Positions 4,965 to 7,571 of a stretch of DNA of 7,571 bases are shown in pieces; the first letter of the stretch is position 1; each line of letters begins with the position of its first letter. This DNA comes from DASPTB01 sp035623615. GTDB taxonomy: Bacteria > Actinomycetota > UBA4738. The position numbers and the translations under genes are program-made. The notes under the pieces are model-generated. The model saw only the letters and a list, made by a program, of their open reading frames with translations, made no database searches and was not told the origin of the DNA. The DNA lies in contig DASPTB010000197.1 of NCBI GenBank assembly GCA_035623615.1, forward strand, positions 1-7,571, given 5' to 3'.

Positions 4965-4974
4965 GCGGCGCCGG
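4948..4974 (+). promoter_or_regulatory. Hairpin holding the pyrR start codon in its loop
   Basis: CCGGCG (4948-4953) pairs with CGCCGG (4969-4974) and CCGC (4955-4958) with GCGG (4965-4968), with a single bulged G at 4954. This makes a 10-bp GC stem with the hexaloop CCGUGA (4959-4964). The GTG start (4961-4963) lies in the loop. Ribosomes ending the leader ORF would have to open this stem, supporting coupled initiation. The pairing is directly visible; the role is inference. Confidence 0.45.
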
Positions 4975-5521
4975 GCACACCTACCTCCTCGACGCGGCCG
5001 AGGTCCGGCGTTCCGTGACCCGGATCGCCCACGAGATCCTGGAGCGGAACAAGGGAGCGGCGGCGGTCGTCCTGATCGGGATCGCCGCGCGGGGGGACGA
5101 TCTCGCCCGCCGGCTGGCCGGGGAGATCGAGCGCATCGAGGGACCGCCTGCCGTGCCGGTCGGCGCCCTCGACATCACGTTCTACCGCGACGACATCGGT
5201 CTGCGCGCCGAGGCCCCGGAGGTGCACGAGACCCAGATCCCCTTCGACATCAGCGACCGGGTCGTCGTGTTGGTCGACGACGTCCTGTTCACCGGTCGCA
5301 CGATCAGGGCGGCGATGGACGCCCTGGTCGACTTCGGGCGCCCGCAGTCCATCCAGCTCGCGGTCCTGGTCGATCGCGGGCACCGCGAGCTCCCGATTCG
5401 GCCGGACTACGTGGGCAAGAACGTGCCGACGCGCAGGGACGAGGACGTCGCCGTGAGGCTGGTCGAGACGGACGGAGAGGACGGCGTGGTCGTCCGCGAG
5501 CACGAGGGGAGACCCGCATGA
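4961..5521 (+). CDS. pyrR: PyrR: pyr operon regulator / uracil phosphoribosyltransferase
   Basis: An RNA-binding repressor that senses UMP/UTP versus PRPP, often with uracil phosphoribosyltransferase activity (uracil + PRPP to UMP + PPi). It is 186 residues, the normal size. Helix 1 region TRIAHEILERN (about 20-30), VVLIGIAARGDDLARRLA (about 36-53), GALDITFYRDDIG (about 68-80, a PyrR hallmark), the PRPP-binding motif VVVLVDDVLFTGRT (about 101-114), and the C-terminal AVLVDRGHRELPIRPDYVGK block (about 134-153). The GTG at 4961 gives an N-terminus a few residues before the conserved start; no other start exists upstream in this frame before a stop at 4874. It lacks its own Shine-Dalgarno. Its stop overlaps the pyrB ATG (ATGA, 5518-5521). 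It is first in the operon, so its own level is set by its leader site. Confidence 0.95.
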   Translation: MSGAGHTYLLDAAEVRRSVTRIAHEILERNKGAAAVVLIGIAARGDDLARRLAGEIERIEGPPAVPVGALDITFYRDDIGLRAEAPEVHETQIPFDISDRVVVLVDDVLFTGRTIRAAMDALVDFGRPQSIQLAVLVDRGHRELPIRPDYVGKNVPTRRDEDVAVRLVETDGEDGVVVREHEGRPA

Positions 5522-6498
5522 ACAAGCACCTGCTGTCGATCTCGCAGCTGTCTCGGCAGGACGTGGACCGCATCCTCGACACGGCCGAGAGCTTCCGCGC
5601 GGTGGGGTCCCGCGTCATCAAGAAAGTTCCCGCGCTTCGGGGGCGCACCGTCGTCAACCTCTTCTACGAGAACTCGACGCGAACGAGGATCTCGTTCGAG
5701 CTCGCCGCCAAGCGACTTTCGGCCGACGTGATCAACTTCTCGACGAGCGGCTCGTCGGTGTCCAAGGGAGAGAGCCTCAAGGACACGGCGCTCACGCTCG
5801 AGGCGATGGGCGCCGACGCGATCGTCATTCGGCACTCCTCGTCGGGGGCTCCGTACACGCTGTCGAAGTGGGTGGACGCGTCGGTGCTGAACGCCGGCGA
5901 CGGGACCCACGAGCATCCCACACAAGCGCTCCTCGACCTGTTCACGATCCGCGAGCACTTCCCGGCGTTCGAAGGCTTGAACGTGGCGATCGCCGGCGAT
6001 GTGCGCCACTCGAGGGTGGCGCGGTCGCTCACCCTCGCGGTCACGAAGATGGGAGGGAGTGTCACGCTCGTCGGTCCCCCGACCCTGATCCCCCCCGAGG
6101 CCGTCGGATGGGGAGCCGCCATATCGCACGAGCTCGACGACGTCCTCCCGAAGCTCGACGTCTGCTACATGCTCCGGGTCCAGCGCGAGCGGCAGCGACT
6201 GCAGTTCTTTCCGAGCGTGCGCGAGTACGCGCGTCTCTACGGGCTCTCCCGCCAGCGCGTCGCCGCCCTGCCCGAGCACGCCATCGTCATGCATCCCGGC
6301 CCGATGAACCGTGGGGTCGAGATCGCCTCCGACGTGGCCGACCTGCCGCGCGCGGTCATCACCGACCAGGTGACCAACGGAATCGCGGTGCGGATGTCGC
6401 TCCTCTATCTGATCCTCGGCGGCGAGGGTTCGCGCTCCGCTCCGGACGCGAGCGTGGAGCCGGAGACCGAGGCGGAGGCGGAGGCGGCCCGTGCCTAG
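5518..6498 (+). CDS. pyrB: Aspartate carbamoyltransferase catalytic subunit
   Basis: Catalyses carbamoyl phosphate + L-aspartate to N-carbamoyl-L-aspartate, the committed step of pyrimidine synthesis. It is 326 residues. The carbamoyl-phosphate domain has the signature FYENSTRTRISFE with Ser53-Thr-Arg-Thr-Arg57. The 80s loop is SKGES (82-86, Lys83 reaching the neighbouring active site), with Arg105 and HPTQ (133-136). The aspartate domain has GDVRHSRVARS (160-170), the 230s-like RVQRERQR (220-227) and HPGPMNRG (259-266). All catalytic residues are present. ATG 5518 overlaps the pyrR stop, with GAGGGGAG (5504-5511) 6 nt upstream. A variable acidic tail (about 302-326, ending in Glu-Ala repeats) extends past the normal C-terminus. 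No pyrI is visible, so it is probably unregulated by that subunit, or forms a complex with PyrC as in some bacteria. Confidence 0.97.
   Translation: MNKHLLSISQLSRQDVDRILDTAESFRAVGSRVIKKVPALRGRTVVNLFYENSTRTRISFELAAKRLSADVINFSTSGSSVSKGESLKDTALTLEAMGADAIVIRHSSSGAPYTLSKWVDASVLNAGDGTHEHPTQALLDLFTIREHFPAFEGLNVAIAGDVRHSRVARSLTLAVTKMGGSVTLVGPPTLIPPEAVGWGAAISHELDDVLPKLDVCYMLRVQRERQRLQFFPSVREYARLYGLSRQRVAALPEHAIVMHPGPMNRGVEIASDVADLPRAVITDQVTNGIAVRMSLLYLILGGEGSRSAPDASVEPETEAEAEAARA
6469..6486 (+). repeat. Three tandem GAGGCG hexamers at the end of pyrB
   Basis: Perfect copies at 6469-6474, 6475-6480 and 6481-6486 encode Glu-Ala repeats at the PyrB C-terminus. They also supply the Shine-Dalgarno of pyrC: GGAGG at 6480-6484 is 6 nt before GTG 6491. 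A hexamer change would keep the pyrB frame. Confidence 0.75.
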
Positions 6499-7571
6499 CC
6501 GGGTCCTGTTCCGGGGCGCTCGCGTGGTCGACCCCGCCGGGGGGCGGGACGAGGTCCTCGACGTGCTCGTTGAGGACGAACAGGTGGCCGACCTCGGCCG
6601 GGAGGTCTCGGCAGGGCGCGCGGAGGTCGTCGATGCCGCCGGCCTGGTGCTGGGGCCCGGGCTCGTCGACCTGCACGCGCACCTGCGCGAGCCCGGGTTC
6701 GAGCACAAGGAGACGGTGGAGACCGGCGCGCGGGCCGCGGCCGCGGGCGGCTACACCGCGGTGTGCGCGATGCCGAACACCGACCCGGTCGCCGACAACG
6801 CTGCCGTGATCTCGGAGGTCCACAACCTCGCGGACAAGGCCGGGCTCTGCGATGTGCACCCGGCCGGCGCGATCACGCGCGGGCTGGCAGGCGAGGAGCT
6901 CACCGACATGGGCGAGCTCGCGGACGCGGGGGTGCGGCTGTTCACCGACGACGGCAACTGCGTCCAGTCCTCCCGGCTGATGCGGCTGGCGCTCGAGTAT
7001 GCGCGGCAGTTCGACGTGGCGATTTCCCAGCATGCCCAGGACGCGGAGCTCTCCGACGGCTGGCAGATGCACGAGGGTCACTACTCGGCGATGCTCGGCC
7101 TGACGGGGGTCCCGCCCGAGGCCGAGGAGATCGTGGTGGCCCGGGACGTCGCCCTGGCGCGGCTGACGGGCGGGCGCCTGCACGTCACCCACGCGTCGAC
7201 CGAGCGAACCGTCGAGGTGACGCGCCGGGCGAAGGAGCGAGGCGTGCGCTTGACGGCCGACGTCACGCCACACCACCTGTCCTTGCTGGACGAGGACCTG
7301 ATCGGGTACGACACCAATCTGCGCGTGAACCCGCCGCTGCGATCCCGCGAGCACCGCGATGCGCTCCGCGCCGGGCTTGCCGAGGGCGTCATCGACGCCG
7401 TCGCCACCGATCACGCGCCCCACGCGCCGGAGGAGAAGGAGCGGGAGTTCGACCTCGCGCCGCCGGGGACGACCGGCCTCGAGACGGCGCTCTCGCTGGT
7501 GCTCACCGACCTGGTGGGCGCCGGCCTGCTGTCGCTCCCGGACGCGGTGACGCGCCTGTCGACGGCGCCGG
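6491..7571 (+). CDS. pyrC: Dihydroorotase, type I (partial, cut by right edge)
   Basis: A zinc amidohydrolase that interconverts N-carbamoyl-L-aspartate and dihydroorotate, the step after PyrB. 360 codons are present without a stop; the full protein is usually about 420-430 residues. The N-terminal beta segment (1-55) precedes GPGLVDLHAHLREPG (55-69) with metal ligands His62 and His64 and substrate Arg66. Other sites are AMPNTDPV (93-100), FTDDGNCV (151-158; Asp153 or Asp154 takes the place of the carbamylated lysine, as in type I enzymes), His181 (SQHAQD), His234 (HVTHAST) and Asp307 (ATDHAPH). The GTG at 6491 overlaps the end of pyrB by 8 nt and uses GGAGG at 6480-6484. The start matches the family's N-terminus (RVLFRGARVVDPAGG). 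The coding frame leaves the window intact. Confidence 0.96.
   Translation, partial: MPSRVLFRGARVVDPAGGRDEVLDVLVEDEQVADLGREVSAGRAEVVDAAGLVLGPGLVDLHAHLREPGFEHKETVETGARAAAAGGYTAVCAMPNTDPVADNAAVISEVHNLADKAGLCDVHPAGAITRGLAGEELTDMGELADAGVRLFTDDGNCVQSSRLMRLALEYARQFDVAISQHAQDAELSDGWQMHEGHYSAMLGLTGVPPEAEEIVVARDVALARLTGGRLHVTHASTERTVEVTRRAKERGVRLTADVTPHHLSLLDEDLIGYDTNLRVNPPLRSREHRDALRAGLAEGVIDAVATDHAPHAPEEKEREFDLAPPGTTGLETALSLVLTDLVGAGLLSLPDAVTRLSTAP

Noticed and set aside
4810..5517. In-frame upstream extension that would make pyrB 562 residues
   Set aside because: It is Arg/Pro/Gly-rich, overlaps pyrR entirely in another frame, and starts in the promoter. PyrB families begin at the ATG 5518, which has a good Shine-Dalgarno.
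5407..6708. Long open frame on the minus strand (433 codons) opposite pyrB and pyrC
   Set aside because: Low-complexity Arg/His/Asp-rich translation with no recognisable motif, lying across two well-supported genes; a typical antisense shadow in GC-rich DNA.

Overview
This is a GC-rich chromosomal window that reads like a deep-branching actinobacterium. The reasons are heavy G/C at third codon positions, frequent GTG starts, start/stop overlaps, likely leaderless promoters, a pepP-efp-nusB block and a pyrR-pyrB-pyrC operon with a mycobacterial-style PyrR RNA site. No insertion sequence, phage gene, CRISPR array, tRNA or rRNA is visible. The phylum is inferred from gene content and style, not from a marker search.

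Layout. (1) Positions 1-1274 are the end of a type IV pilus cluster: the last codons of an upstream gene (probably pilN), a PilO-like inner-membrane protein with a Ser/Thr tail, and a small membrane-anchored protein with a PilP/GspC-like GRNPF motif. (2) Positions 1275-1352 hold a GC hairpin terminator and a second dyad that surrounds a -10-like box directly before the next start codon. (3) Positions 1353-3443 are a housekeeping operon: M24 Xaa-Pro aminopeptidase, elongation factor P and NusB. (4) Positions 3445-4747 lie on the minus strand: tatA, converging on nusB with a 1-nt gap, and upstream of it a DraG-type ADP-ribosylglycohydrolase. (5) Positions 4748-4960 are a dense divergent control region: a short direct repeat, a strong promoter-like pair (TTGACA / TATTCT), a clear PyrR-binding hairpin, and a 20-codon leader ORF whose stop overlaps the pyrR start. 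(6) From 4961 to the right edge runs the pyrimidine operon: pyrR, pyrB and pyrC (cut by the edge).

The genes are mostly ordinary. PilO and the PilP-like protein would form part of the pilus alignment complex. PepP, EF-P and NusB serve proline-peptide turnover, polyproline translation and transcription antitermination. PyrB and PyrC catalyse steps 2 and 3 of UMP synthesis under PyrR control. The most interesting part is the pyr leader: the best Shine-Dalgarno of the leader ORF lies in the closing strand of the PyrR hairpin, and the pyrR GTG start sits in the loop of a second GC-rich hairpin, so pyrR translation looks dependent on leader-ORF translation. I see no new multi-gene defence or metabolic system here.
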